A stretch of DNA of 64,000 bases from Acholoe squamosa (GCA_949317995.1 OX439039.1:75092002-75156001); one strand, 5' to 3'; counted from the stretch's first letter, positions 10,442-21,527 are shown. Numbers and translations: made by a program. The notes: generated by a model not told the origin, from the sequence alone.

Positions 10442-10713
10442 CATTAGTTTTATTAGGATGCGTAGACAGTGGCTGCCCCTTAAGCAGATAAACGTAGTCT
10501 CTGTATGATCTAGGCATATTATAAGTCTGTTTATGTTTTTTTCCTCTGTGTGTATGTACACAATACTTGAGTTGGTACTTTGGTCCTGCTTGGCAACCTT
10601 TAACCACACATATCCTTCCGCTATCGTCATGGACTGTATCCGGGTAAACATCAACAACTGTGGATCAATTACTCTATCTGACCTCTACTCAAGTCTCATA
10701 GCCTTTAAATACC

Positions 10714-10954
10714 TAAAACACTTTAAAGGCTCCTGATGCATTAATGCATCATACCCATTTGTCGCCATGATGCATGAATGCGGCCCTGGTGATTAATTTG
10801 CATAACACTGACCCTACAGGGTTGATACGCTTATGGAGGGTCGGCAAGATGCTCCAATGAAGTGCTGGCGGGCAATCTCGCCAGCACTTCATTGGTGCAT
10901 CATGAGACCGATTGGCATGATGCACTAATGCATCAGCGGCCCTTACAGGGTTAA
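10714..10954. mobile_element. TTAA/GATGCA palindromic element, good copy
   Basis: The left end TAAAACACTTTAAAGGCTCC and the right end CGGCCCTTACAGGGTTAA form the outer arms, continued by TGATGCATTAATGCATCAT and its mirror CATGATGCACTAATGCATCA. Two hairpins lie inside: a weak one starting ATGCATGAATGCGGCC, and a strong one (CCAATGAAGTGCTGGCGGG with CTCGCCAGCACTTCATTGG). They are separated by GACCCTACAGGGTTGATACG ... GGAGGGTCGG. Note that the two hairpins are in the opposite order to 2547-2758, so this copy is inserted in the other orientation. Confidence 0.75.
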
Positions 10955-11148
10955 GGGCCTCATGATAGCATAGATACCACAGTTCTGGTGAGTATACTGT
11001 AATTGCATTGATGCATCATGACAACAAGCAAACTTCACTTTGAAGCAACTTACAACACATAGAGGACTTATTACAAACCATGGCAGGGTCATCCAGGCCC
11101 GTCTAGGTTAGTTAAGATAGTTGGAGATAAATCCTTTATAGACTTGCT

Positions 11149-11272
11149 CAAGTCTCTTGCTTCTAATTCCAGAGAAACAAAATAATGTGTAAGACTTTCA
11201 AGTATAAGACCTCTAGTAAAGCTAAGCGGCCTGGAGGGGTACTAGGGGGAGGGGCCAGAGCTTAGGGACTGT
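11149..11272. repeat. Dispersed repeat pair, copy 2 (partner 4928-5045)
   Basis: CAAGTATAAGACCTCTAGT and CTGGAGGGGTACT, then a GGGGCCAGAGCTTAGGGACT block, align with the copy at 4928-5045. The rest of 10955-11756 is unique. It contains a two-unit direct repeat at about 11599-11652 (CATGTAAAACCACCCACACT twice). Confidence 0.5.
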
Positions 11273-11756
11273 AGCCAGTCTAAATCCTTTACAAAGTTCA
11301 CCCAAAGCAGGAATGCTAAGTGTAGGAGATAAACCCTATCTCCTAGCATTCTTCTGGCGCTGAAAAAAGGAGGAGAGGAGAGAGAAATATCTTTTCAACC
11401 AACATTGGATGAAAAGACAAGATGAACCCTGTTAAGATGGGGAGTTGGTGGTTTTATTTGTTTACTCTTTTTCAATTTCCTTTTTTTCTCAAACAAAAAA
11501 CAAACTTTTTACTAGAGTGTCTAATGCTTAACTAAATAGAACAAAAGAAACCTACAGGTAAAAAAAGAGTCAGATTTGTACCGTGTCATTACCTGAAAAA
11601 CATGTAAAACCACCCACACTTTTCACATGTAAAACCACCCACACTTTTCCCATGTTAATAGCAGTGTGTGACTGACCTGAAGGTGGAGGGTAGTGTTATG
11701 ATACCTGAGATGGGGCCCTGGAGGAGGGTGGTTAAGTGGTAGTGGTACTACACCAT

Positions 11757-12014
11757 TTAACCCTTTAATAACCATTACCGGTAAATGCCTTGAGCGTCAT
11801 GTTTGTGGTCGGCAATGTGTTAATGCAGCACCAGTGAGTTACTCGCCAAGACTGCAATGGTGCATCTTGTTGACCCTTTGGGACTGTATCAACCCCCACA
11901 GGGTCAGCATGATGCAAAAACTCCTGGTGAGTTACTCACCAGGGCATCATTCATGCATCATGCCGACCAATGGGCAGAGTGCATTATAGCAATACTCAGT
12001 CCATAGGGGTTTAA
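11757..12014. mobile_element. TTAA/GATGCA element, left of a head-to-tail pair
   Basis: TTAACCCTTTAATAACC on the left and ATAGGGGTTTAA on the right bound the copy. Inside are a hairpin around GAGTTACTCGCC, the GACCCTTTGGGACTGTATCA linker, and a second hairpin built on CTGGTGAGTTACTCACCAGG. The right TTAA (12011-12014) is shared with the next copy. Confidence 0.7.
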
Positions 12015-12239
12015 CCCTTTCATGGCCACAAATGCATTAATGCATCATACCCCTTTGTCGTCATGATGCATGGATGCAGCCCTGGTGAGTAACTCTCCAT
12101 TGCTACATCCATGCATCATGGTGACCCTACATGGTTGATAAACTGACACCCAGAGGGTCGGCGTGATATCCAATGAAGTGCTGGCGAGCACTTCATTGGT
12201 GCATGATGCCTCCTGCATCAGCAGCCCTTAAAGGTTTAA
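12011..12239. mobile_element. TTAA/GATGCA element, right of a head-to-tail pair
   Basis: It starts with the shared TTAA, then CCCTTTCATGGCC, and ends CAGCCCTTAAAGGTTTAA. It contains CATTAATGCATCATACC, the ATGCATGGATGCAGCCCTGG hairpin arm, the GACCCTACATGGTTGATAA linker and a perfect short hairpin from CCAATGAAGTGCTGGCGAG with CACTTCATTGG. Confidence 0.75.
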
Positions 12240-13074
12240 GTGGTTGAGGTACTATACGGCTTAACCTCCTCCCGTCCCTGTGGGACATGTTGTAAGGGGT
12301 TGGCAAGGTGCCCACTGCCTCGGCCCACACCCACATGGGCGCATTTCCAGACACCCCCTACCCTTATACTTATACCCAGTCCCACCATCTCACCCGTCTG
12401 TACTATACTTGACTACTCTCTACCCCGCAGGCCTATATTGAACCACAGCCAGTGCCAGGCCCTTCCATCAGTCATATGCCTTTTTATAAACTTTCACATA
12501 TCAGAGAAAATAATAACCAGTGCGCATCCCAACCCCCCCCCCCCAAAAAAAAAAAAAAAAAAAAAAGAAAAAAAGAAGGGGAGAAGGGGAATCTGGTTCA
12601 GGAGACACCCCAGGACCAAAAAGCTAGAATTGAGAGGTCATGAGATAGATAGTTTCTTTTTCCAAGGGATAGGATGTTGAAGTCAGGACAGAACAACTTC
12701 ATTCAAAGGTGGTGGTGTTTTTTTTGGCCTTTTTTTCGGGGGGGGGGGACTAGCTGTATAAACTTCTTATGCCCAACTCTTTCATCGGCACAGGGGTTGG
12801 AGGTAGTCCTCAGTGGACCCTGGACTTTCGAATTTTGAAAATATCATTGGTTAGAAAAAAGTCCTCAAACTCGCGGCTTTACACAGGTCTGGCTCATGCG
12901 CAGAGTTGAGCAAAATACAAACAATACAATCGGCAGAGTTAAAAGTTGAGGATTTAGCAATTAGGTAGAAAGTTCCATGTTAAATGTAACATTTTATTGG
13001 TAACTGTGATTCGATGAGGACATGGATCGGGGAAGCACACAAAAAAAAGAACAATTCCATTTGTGAAATGAGCC
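12240..13074. other. No gene seen; homopolymer tracts
   Basis: A C run followed by a long A run lies at about 12531-12575, and T and G runs at about 12718-12748. The 146-codon ORF from 12240 crosses the C/A tract and ends in a lysine run, so it is not treated as a gene. Confidence 0.5.
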
Positions 13075-13228
13075 TTATTCCTTTAAGGGCTAACCCCCAG
13101 GTTACTGTTCCTTGGTCGCCATGATACACCAATGCAGTGCTGGCAGATCACCTCTCCAGCACTGCATCGGTGCATCATGAGTATCCTTTGGGGCGTTTAA
13201 TCCCATAGGAGTCAGTATGATGCATGAT
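13075..13228. mobile_element. Part of a TTAA/GATGCA element
   Basis: The hairpin ACCAATGCAGTGCTGGCAGA with CTCTCCAGCACTGCATCGGT is well preserved, preceded by TTGGTCGCCATGATAC and followed by CATCATGAGTATCCTTTGGG. A more decayed stretch (13340-13450) continues with GGTTACTCGCGAGAGGTGCA and CAAATGGGCAAAATG. The outer TTAA ends are unclear. Confidence 0.5.
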
Positions 13229-13450
13229 TATGGCGACCTAGCGGGATTGATTATCAGGCGAAGAAATAATCTCAAGTATTCACTGCAGACTTCTCGGGTA
13301 CCCATTTGATAACTATCATCAGCGATAACTGCTGGTAACCAGCTTCAGAAATGGCTGCGCCCAATGGACATCCCACTAACTCGGTATAGCCATTGTGGGT
13401 TACTCGCGAGAGGTGCATCCCTGCATTATGACACCAAATGGGCAAAATGT

Positions 13451-14084
13451 AATAAAGCAGACATGTGACCCTTATATGGTTAGGAGATCAACAATCAACT
13501 AAAATGTGTGTTCATTTGAACAAGAGACATTATTTTAATTATTTTAACCACGATTTGAATCTCGGTATGGCGATTATTTTGCGTTCTTTTTTGATGTGAT
13601 GGTGTGGATTTTGGCTTTTTTTTTCTTTCTTCTTTTCATTCTGACAAGTTCACAAAAAAAGAAGAACAAGTTATTGCGGCATAATTAAAATTGTTGGTAG
13701 TTTCATTTTACAAAGTAATTCATATATTAAAAGATAAGGTTTTCATCTTTTTTCTTTTTCTTTTCAAAAAACAAGTTTATTTGTTTCTGGTTTAAAAGTC
13801 TCAGTCTATACTGTTCAACCACAAATCAGACCAGGGGGAAGTTGGTTTATTTCAGATCCTTGTTCAAATCAATAAGCACATACATAAAAGACCATGTTTT
13901 TGTGCAGACTTAGGTTTGACATTCATTGAAAGGTCACATCCATTGTCTGGAGTCATTCGGTGTAGATTCTATATATAACCACACCTTGTCTAGATTGAAC
14001 AGCAAGACTGAGTATCGCCTTCCAGGCTCCCGCCATGAGAATCCCCGGCAAGTCGAGCTTTACATATTAAGAAATGATAATAGT
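13451..14084. other. No gene seen; T-rich and A-rich sequence
   Basis: The stretch holds several TTTCTTTTT runs (13610-13770) and no recognised element or coding frame. Confidence 0.5.
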
Positions 14085-14215
14085 ACACTGATGCATCATG
14101 CCTTGGTCGTCATGATGCATGGATGCAACCCTGGTGGAGTAATTCGCATCATGCCAACTCAATTGTCTCAATACACTCCCGAAGGGTGGACTTGTGAGCA
14201 GTAGTCTCGTCGCGC
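14085..14215. mobile_element. TTAA/GATGCA element fragment leading into a tandem array
   Basis: TGATGCATCATGCCTTGGTC, GTCATGATGCATGGATGCA and CACTCCCGAAGGGTGGAC are family blocks. The last arm (CGCGCCAGCACTTCATTGG) is the start of the 44-bp array that follows. Confidence 0.55.
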
Positions 14216-14437
14216 CAGCACTTCATTGGAGTATCATGCCATTTTGGCAATACCCTCCTCAGCACTTCATTGGTACATCATGTTTTTTTTTACGCAATAC
14301 CCTCCTCAGCACTTCATTGGTGCATCATGCCATTTTGGCAATACCCTCCTCAGCACTTAATTGGTGCATCATGCCGTTTTGGCAATACTCTCGCCAGCAC
14401 TTCATTGGTGCATCATGCCATTTAGGAAATACTGGGG
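14216..14437. repeat. 44-bp tandem array made from one arm of the TTAA/GATGCA element
   Basis: CAGCACTTCATTGG (or one-base variants) starts at 14216, 14260, 14307, 14351 and 14395, giving spacings of 44, 47, 44 and 44 bases. Each unit continues with TGCATCATGCCATTTTGGCA and ATACCCTCCT. The unit is the right arm of the element's GAAGTGCTGG hairpin plus its neighbouring linker. The ORF at 14194-14529 is only the translation of this array. Confidence 0.8.
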
Positions 14438-14587
14438 CTATTGCATTCCATGGGAGGAATAAACAGAGCCAGAGTTTGCCAGCACAGGAAATAGTGTGTT
14501 TGTTGTTGTGGATAATAGTGAGACGCTGATATTTGTACAGCCGGATGTGAAAAACACCCTCTCACATGAAATATCCCAATACACAAG

Positions 14588-15081
14588 TGCTGTAATGCCT
14601 CGGGTATAAGGCGCAGCTTATACACGAGAAAGTGCACCTTATGTGATTAGGCCTAAATTAAGAAAAAAAGTGTGTTCAGGTAACAATGCCTACCCTATTG
14701 TTTTGGCCCTACCCTAACTTTTATTATGGGCATTTTGTGAAAGTTTTCAGAATTTCTGGCGCTTATTGAGAAAAATTGAAAATCTTTTGGATACAATTTT
14801 GGATCAGAAGGTACAGAAAATTTCAGTTGTCCTTAAAAGATTCTCTGAAATAAAAAAAAAAAATCCAACCAACGTTACCTGAATGCAACAGATTTTTTTT
14901 TTTATTTTAGGCCCTAATAGGAAAGATGAGCGGTGCGCCTAAATAGTGAGGTTATTATAGTATAGAACAGTATTAGGCCTAAACTGCTAAAATCAAGCCC
15001 CATGGTGCCTTGTTGCTTTCTCTCAAGTTGGGGTGCCCATCACATGTGGCATGCGCCTTATATGCAAGGTATTTATGGTAA
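14588..15081. mobile_element. TACCGTAA-family element carrying a nested element
   Basis: The left end TGCTGTAATGCCTCGGGTAT, continuing GGCGCAGCTTATACACGAG, and the right end TGCGCCTTATATGCAAGG, continuing TATTTATGGTA, follow the family's inverted termini. The interior has the family block TATAGAACAGTATTAGG. A separate element with GTTCAGGTAAC ends occupies 14674-14884. Confidence 0.55.
14674..14884. mobile_element. Nested MITE with GTTCAGGTAAC ends
   Basis: GTTCAGGTAAC at 14674-14684 is the complement of GTTACCTGAAT at 14874-14884 except for the last base. The interior is AT-rich and non-coding. A lone copy of one end (GTTCAGGTAACATG) occurs near 7791. Confidence 0.55.
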
Positions 15082-15541
15082 TAGCCTGTAACCAGGTCTC
15101 ACGGTACCAGCACGTCATTCTAGGCCAAGCTATGGACCACTGGGAAATGATAATGGCCTCTTTTCTTAACTACCCAGTAATGTATTGAGGCTAAGAATAA
15201 TATATAACATTTGTAGTGGTTATGGATCTATTGATGGAACCAACGCACTACACGGCCCTTAGAACTAAAAGGGTTCCATAGGCTCTTGTACATGCTACAC
15301 AGATTTCTTCCCACTGTTAGGCCACAAAAATATTGTGTGTTTTAGGGAGTCAGACCCTACCGAGCATTTCCTGTGCTGTCTTCATTTCAGTAAAATAATA
15401 ATAATGTAAAAAAGATCTCACCTACACTACAGTACCAAATATTTCCAGCATGTTCGCTGAAATACACATTGGTTTAGGCACTATCACTGCCTCCATGCTT
15501 TAACATTAAAGAATTAAGAATCTGGAGGCATCATGTGGTCC
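15082..15541. other. No gene seen
   Basis: Unique sequence. No coding frame, RNA gene or repeat was recognised. Confidence 0.5.
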
Positions 15542-15772
15542 TTAATCCTTCAAGGGCCCCTGATGCAGGAGTGCATCATGCCCATTGGTCATGATGCACC
15601 AATGAAGTGCTGGCGAGACATCATGCTGACCCTCTGGGAGCGTATCAAGCCTGTACGGTCGCTATGGTGGATGAAGGCATTCCTGGCGAGTTACTCGCCA
15701 GGGCTGTATTGATGCATCATGATGACCAATGGGCATGATGCATTAATACATTAGGAACCCTTAAAGGGATAA
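15542..15772. mobile_element. TTAA/GATGCA palindromic element, good copy
   Basis: TTAATCCTTCAAGGGCCCCT on the left pairs with GAACCCTTAAAGGGATAA on the right. Inside are GCAGGAGTGCATCATGCCC, the left arm CCAATGAAGTGCTGGCGAG (its partner arm deleted to ACATCATG), the GACCCTCTGGGAGCGTATCA linker, and an intact hairpin CCTGGCGAGTTACTCGCCAG. Confidence 0.75.
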
Positions 15773-16029
15773 TCAGGTTCCTCCAGTGTGTACGTGTTAC
15801 GCTTACTACCCTCTCCTTACCCACACCTCCTCTACCAGCCCATTCCTCCACGGTGTACACGCACATATGTTTGATCCCACCTTGTAGTCCTTGTATACCC
15901 CGCCCCCCAACCCCTCATCCCACCCATCTACTGCTTCAGCAGCACTATGATACATACCGTAAAATCTCATGTATCTGCTGCAGTGTATAGACCCATTTTA
16001 AAGGCCTACTGTGGCTTATAGGATGTTCC

Positions 16030-16183
16030 TTAACCTGATGTAGGAGTGCATCATGCCCATTGGTCGGTATGATGCACCAATGAAGTGCTGGCATGGCTGC
16101 TCACCAGCACTTCATTGGTGCATCATGCTAAACCTCTGGGGCTCTATCAACCCTGTAGGGTCGGCATGATAGATAAATGTACA
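16030..16183. mobile_element. TTAA/GATGCA element, left two thirds
   Basis: TTAA is followed by CCTGATGTAGGAGTGCATCA, the full hairpin CCAATGAAGTGCTGGCATGG with CTCACCAGCACTTCATTGG, then ACCTCTGGGGCTCTATCAAC and TGTAGGGTCGGCATGAT. The second hairpin and the right end are missing. The preceding 15773-16029 is C-rich unique sequence. Confidence 0.65.
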
Positions 16184-16539
16184 TCCCACTGAACAGGACT
16201 CGAGTTGGGAAACTAGGTGAATTTGGGGAGGTGACTAATTCTCAAAACAAACCTCAATAGTTTCTCAAGAATCTACCACATCAACTTCTACAAGAACAAA
16301 AACAAGTCCAGCGTGACTGGAGATATGCTCATATGAATATTGAGATCATCTTAGGATCTAGACAGAACTTTCTTGAGTACCTGGTACATATAAGATGTTT
16401 CGGGTGTCCACAATCAAATTCGCAATTCTTGTATTGTTCACAAGTCGGGGCTTAAGAAATTAAAAGAGTCTTTCTCAAGATCTTCAGTGGGATCTTATAG
16501 CCTTCAATTAAATCAGAGTGCGGCCTATGTGAGAGCGTG

Positions 16540-16765
16540 ACTTGTAGGAGTCTAGACCCATATCCAGTGGGTCCACCATTTTGAATTAAGCTGGTTCTGC
16601 TAAAAGTGGCAAAACACACTGATACGACATGTCATAATGGGTATTTGTCCCTGGATAACACCCACTTCCAGGGACAAGCTAGTTCCCATCTCCAGAAACC
16701 AGCTCCAGTCCTTCTTAGACTCAGTACGCCAGGGTTTACAGCATATAAGTCCCACCCAGCTTCCT
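16540..16765 (+). repeat. Dispersed repeat 'X' (plus-strand copy)
   Basis: CAGTGGGTCCACCATTTTGA, TTGTCCCTGGATAACACCCA and CAGAAACCAGCTCCAGTCC recur in the same order at 61160-61340 and, inverted, at 2050-2310. Confidence 0.55.
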
Positions 16766-18390
16766 ACATACTCCCATCTTACACCTGTTACGTTCCCTTA
16801 CCCCGGCCGTGTTAGAAATATGGCCAACTACCTCAGCTTGTAGTGGTACACTAGGAAATCTTTACTGGGCGAAGCTTGGTTCCGAAGGATGGATAAATGA
16901 AACTCATTACTGAATTATAAAATTCAGCAAAATTTCAAACATCTAAGCAGGACACCAATCCTCTTCCCTCAAAAAGCATAATGATAAGATATTTGATATA
17001 AAATGATATGGAGTTTCATTGAAACGTATTGAGTAAAAGCAATTAACCTATAAAGCATTGGTTCCACTGCCGTCGGTCGGCCAAATTCTTGCTAATCCGA
17101 CCAATTTTTGTCCACACTTTTACAATATAGTAAAGAGTTGGATCGGGAGTTGGATTAGTGCAATTCCTGCCGATTGTACGCCTGTGGAACCGGCACTTAA
17201 AAGCTACGGAACTTAATTTCTGAACTTGAAGTTAATAGAGGCGTGCCGAAAGAAGGGCATTTGGGCTTTTCAAGAGGCAGATAGGAACAATTCTCTGCCT
17301 TTAGGTAGAAGAACCTCGATGGATGTCAGGCTTCTTGTGTACTGAATAGGGTGCGGATATAGGTTGAAGGAGGCGGAAGCAATGCAGGTTAACCTATTAG
17401 CAGAGACATGAGATTACGCTTGTCTTCACCACCTAATGCTGTAGGCGGATCCCCGGGAGGCGGAACAGAAGTGCAGGGGGTGGCTTGAGGCCAGGCCTAA
17501 GGTACCGTATACTGTCATGTTTGAACGCTTGGATTTTACAAGAGCGCTCCTCATTTAGAATTGCCAGGAATAGAGAGATCTTCCAGAGATGTCACTTTCC
17601 TTAATTTTTTTAGGAATAGCTGCATTTCCGCAGGATATTCTGAATTGAATTTTGCTAGTTTGTTGTAAAGGTAGACAAAATAGAATAGATTTTCTTTTCC
17701 AATATTTGTAGACCCTGAAGTGACAACCCTTTCCTTTACATATTGCATTTTATAGACTCGGAAATTATTGGCATAGGGAGTCCCTGAATCAAGGCTGCCG
17801 GGTAGGCAGTGCCCATTTCAAATGCCAAGTCAAATTTTAGATCTTAATTTTTAGTAAGAAATCATAATGTTTTGTCTTAAAGATCACTTCACCTGATGGG
17901 AAAAAAATTTCAAAGGTTATGTTGGACAAAGTCCCACGAAAAATTGATGGCTGAATGTATGTTAAAATAAACTATAAAAATGAACTTTCAAAAACTCCTC
18001 ATTTTCAAACTTTCCAGTTCCCCATTGAAACCTATAAAATGCACAACACCCATTCATCATTGTACTCGCCTTACAATATTCTAACTGAGTGTGGTAAGCC
18101 CTTTAGATATATAAGCAGCATGGGGGTGGGGAGCTTAGGTGTAGCAGTATACGGTACGTTAAGAGTGGTTGTTGAGGGCAGGGGGAGATATGTAGGCGGC
18201 TGGAGGTGTAGGAATGAGAGAGCTTAACAAAGCCTGGAGGGTACAGGAGGAAGGGGAGCGCCTGGAGGAGTGTGTGTGTGGGAGATGGTGATGGTATCAG
18301 GCCCGGGAGCAGCTCCAGCAGCTGCTGCTCAAACCTGCTCAGCACCAACTTACCATACAGCCACTTAACGTTAATAATGGGTCATCAGTC
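16766..18390. other. No gene seen
   Basis: Unique sequence. It contains no recognisable domain, and the short ORFs show no family resemblance. GAGCAGCTC occurs at 18307. A decayed TTAA/GATGCA start (CTCAACCCTTTGAGGATTGC) lies at about 18393-18475, just before the satellite. Confidence 0.5.
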
Positions 18391-18544
18391 TCTCAACCCT
18401 TTGAGGATTGCATAGTATACTATGCTATTTTGTATGATGCATGGATATAGCTATGTTGAGTAACTCACTGGTCGTCCGCGGGGTACTCAAGATACTGCTT
18501 TAAATTTGGCTAAAAAGACAGATTTGAAAATTTGGGTATCATTG

Positions 18545-20170
18545 TACTAACACAGGGTGAGCAGCTCATGTAGTGGGTATCAGTGTTAACACAGGGTGAG
18601 CAGCTCATGGTGTGGGTATCAGTGTTAACACAGGGTGAGCAGCTCATGGTGTGGGTATCAGTGTTAACACAGGGTGAGCAGCTCATGTAGTGGTATCAGT
18701 GTTAACACAGGGTGAGCAGCTCATGTAGTGGTATCAGTGTTAACACAGGGTGAGCAGCTCATGTAGTGGTATCAGTGTTAACACAGGGTGAGCAGCTCAT
18801 GTAGTGGGTATCAGTGTTAACACAGGGTGAGCAGCTCATGTAGTGGGTATCAGTGTTAACACAGGGTGAGCAGCTCATGTAGTGGCATCAGTGTTAACAC
18901 AGGGTGAGCAGCTCATGTAGTGGTATCAGTGTTAACACAGGGTGAGCAGCTCATGTAGTGGTATCAGTGTTAACACAGGGTGAGCAGCTCATGTAGTGGT
19001 ATCAGTGTTAACACAGGGTGAGCAGCTCATGTAGTGGTATCAGTGTTAACACAGGGTGAGCAGTTCATGTAGTGGTATCAGTGTTAACACAGGGTGAGCA
19101 GCTCATGTAGTGGTATCAGTGTTAACACAGGGTGAGCAGCTCATGTAGTGGTATCAGTGTTAACACAGGGTGAGCAGTTCTTGTAGTGGGTATCAGTGTT
19201 AACACAGGGTGAGCAGCTCATGTAGTGGGTATCAGTGTTAACACAGGGTGAGCAGCTCATGTAGTGGTATCAGTGTTAACACAGGGTGAGCAGCTCATGT
19301 AGTGGTATCAGTGTTAACACAGGGTGAGCAGCTCATGTAGTGGTATCAGTATTAACACAGGATGAGCAGCTCATGTAGTGGGTATCAGTGTTAACACAGG
19401 GTGAGCAGCTCATGTAGTGGGTATCAGTGTTAACACAGGGTGAGCAGCTCATGTAGTGGGTATCAGTGTTAACACAGGGTGAGCAGCTCATGTAGTGGTA
19501 TCAGTGTTAACACAGGGTGAGCAGCTCATGTAGTGGGTATCAGTGTTAACACAGGGTGAGCAGCTCATGTAGTGGTATCAGTGTTAACACAGGGTGTGCA
19601 GCTCATGTAGTCGTATCAGTGTTAACACAGGGTGAGCAGTTCTTGTAGTGGGTATCAGTGTTAACACAGGGTGAGCAGCTCATGTAGTGGGTATCAGTGT
19701 TAACACAGGGTGTGCAGCTCATGTAGTCGTATCAGTGTTAACACAGGGTGAGCAGTTCTTGTAGTGGGTATCAGTGTTAACACAGGGTGAGCAGCTCATG
19801 TAGTGGTATCAGTGTTAACACAGGGTGAGCAGCTCATGTAGTGGCATCAGTGTTAACACAGGGTGAGCAGCTCATGTAGTGGTATCAGTGTTAACACAGG
19901 GTGAGCAGCTCATGTAGTGGTATCAGTGTTAACACAGGGTGAGCAGCTCATGTAGTCGTATCAGTGTTAACACATGGTGAGCAGCTCATGTAGTGGTATC
20001 AGTGTTAACACAGGGTGAGCAGCTCATGTAGTGGTATCAGTGTTAACACAGGGTGAGCAGCTCATGTAGTGGTATCAGTGTTAACACAGGGTGTGCAGCT
20101 CATGTAGTGGTATCAGTGTTAACACAGGGTGAGCAGCTCATGTAGTGGGTATCAGTGTTAACACAGGGTG
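18545..20170. repeat. 38/39-bp satellite array, about 42 copies
   Basis: The unit is TATCAGTGTTAACACAGG followed by GTGAGCAGCTCATGTAGTGG. It is repeated with 38-bp spacing, or 39 when an extra G is present. Copies are nearly identical. Rare variants (GTGTGCAGCTC with TAGTCG, and GAGCAGTTCTTG) occur as a linked pair at about 19590-19650 and again at about 19708-19770, three units apart, so blocks of several units have been copied together. There are no unique spacers. Each unit contains the palindromes GTTAAC and GAGCAGCTC. The first unit begins at TACTAACACAGG and the last breaks off after GTTAACACAGGGTG. Confidence 0.97.
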
Positions 20171-21315
20171 GCCAATGCTCATGAGTTTGACAAAAAATAA
20201 GTTTGCAGGAGCTCTGAATGCCTTGCCCTCTATAAATTTGTACATCATACATAGCATGTAGAAATAAGTTTGGAACACTTTCTACGGTGAAAGGCATACC
20301 TGAAATATGGGGCGAACCTTAAGTGTCTGCGCTAGGCCTATAAGGCATACCTGGATTCGTATTTTGATCAGTGTGATACTGTGCTATAGTATAAAATTCT
20401 CGCCCATAACGGACACTCTGACTTCAGACTGATCCTATAAGATGGCTATTTTGGTACTTGATTTATTGATGGTTTTCCTCTTTGAGAGTCCTGTCATAGA
20501 CTGATCCATGAATTTTTGCCAAACTCATGAGAGTGGTTGACCCTGTAATGAGACAGCTGTAGGCCTGGTAGATACCATTGCTAATCACCCAAATGTCAGG
20601 GTTAGGCTTGGTTTTGTAAGGCTGATTAATTACAGGCCTGAGGCTACAAGGAAATGTAATCTAAACCTTCACCCAGGTCCATAGTGCACATGTATACGGG
20701 GATTTGGCTGATACTGCACAGCGGTGATCAACTGTTAGAAAGATCTACCCTAGGATGCCTAGATATCGTATATAGATTGGGAATAGTCTATCCAGAGTTC
20801 CCACGTGCCCTGGAATATCCTGGAATTCCAGGAAATTCTATCATGAGTTGTGGAAGTTATGGAAAATGGGAAAACTGAATGTTTCATAGCAAAGTCCAAT
20901 GGTATGAACCACATCTCCCTGGATTAAAGAAATCTAAACAGGGGTTCAAAAATGATCGGCCAAATGATCATATCACGGGAACACTTTAATTACTGCCTTG
21001 GAACGTCATGGAGCGGCATAAAAAAAGAGAAGAAAAACATAACAGCAATCACCATAGTTGTCACTACACATAATCATAATCAATGTTCAATATACAAAGA
21101 TGATTGAAATTCAGCAAGTGCACAAATTCCCTTTGTCAAACAGGGAGTAGCATCTCTGGTCTCCCAGCAGGATCCTTAGTGCTGTTTCCCATTTGCTGTG
21201 CTGGGTGATACATCCTCTTGATGAGTGGTATGTTAAATAATGGGGACAGGAAAGCCTCCAGGGCCTGCAGCTCTGTCATTACATGGCTTATCATGCTTAC
21301 AGCCCTGGAGGTGGC
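20171..21315. other. No gene seen
   Basis: Unique sequence. The minus-strand frame at 21136-21339 (67 codons) has a protein-like composition but no domain that I recognise, and it overlaps the start of the next element. It is not called as a gene. Confidence 0.45.
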
Positions 21316-21527
21316 TACCATATTGGCATGTGTAAGCACCCGGCGCTTATTGATTTCAAGCAGGGCATACCCGGATGCCCATTCAAGACCGGCGCTTATT
21401 CAAGACTAGAATTATAGTGTATATAAAAGACTTAAAGTCCCTGTACCCCGGCATTTATTCAAGACCGGCACTTATTCAGAGAAAAATAATTTATTCGAGA
21501 CCCGCGCCAATACAGGCCAATACGGTA
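21316..21527. mobile_element. Palindromic MITE with TACCRTATTGGC ends and CGCTTATTCAAGAC units
   Basis: TACCATATTGGCATGTGTAA on the left is matched by the complement of CAGGCCAATACGGTA on the right. Inside, CCGGCGCTTATTCAAGAC recurs in slightly changed form near 21338, 21390, 21451 and 21465. The element is 212 bp and non-coding. Its tips resemble the TACCGTAA family but the body differs. Confidence 0.6.

Noticed and set aside
12240-12680. 146-codon plus-strand ORF
   Set aside because: It crosses homopolymer C and A tracts, so the predicted product is low complexity.
14194-14529. 111-codon ORF with repeated peptide units
   Set aside because: The repeats are the translation of the 44-bp DNA array derived from a transposon arm.
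18545-20170. CRISPR-like array of 38-bp repeats
   Set aside because: The units abut each other with no unique spacers, and the surroundings are clearly animal DNA. It is a satellite.
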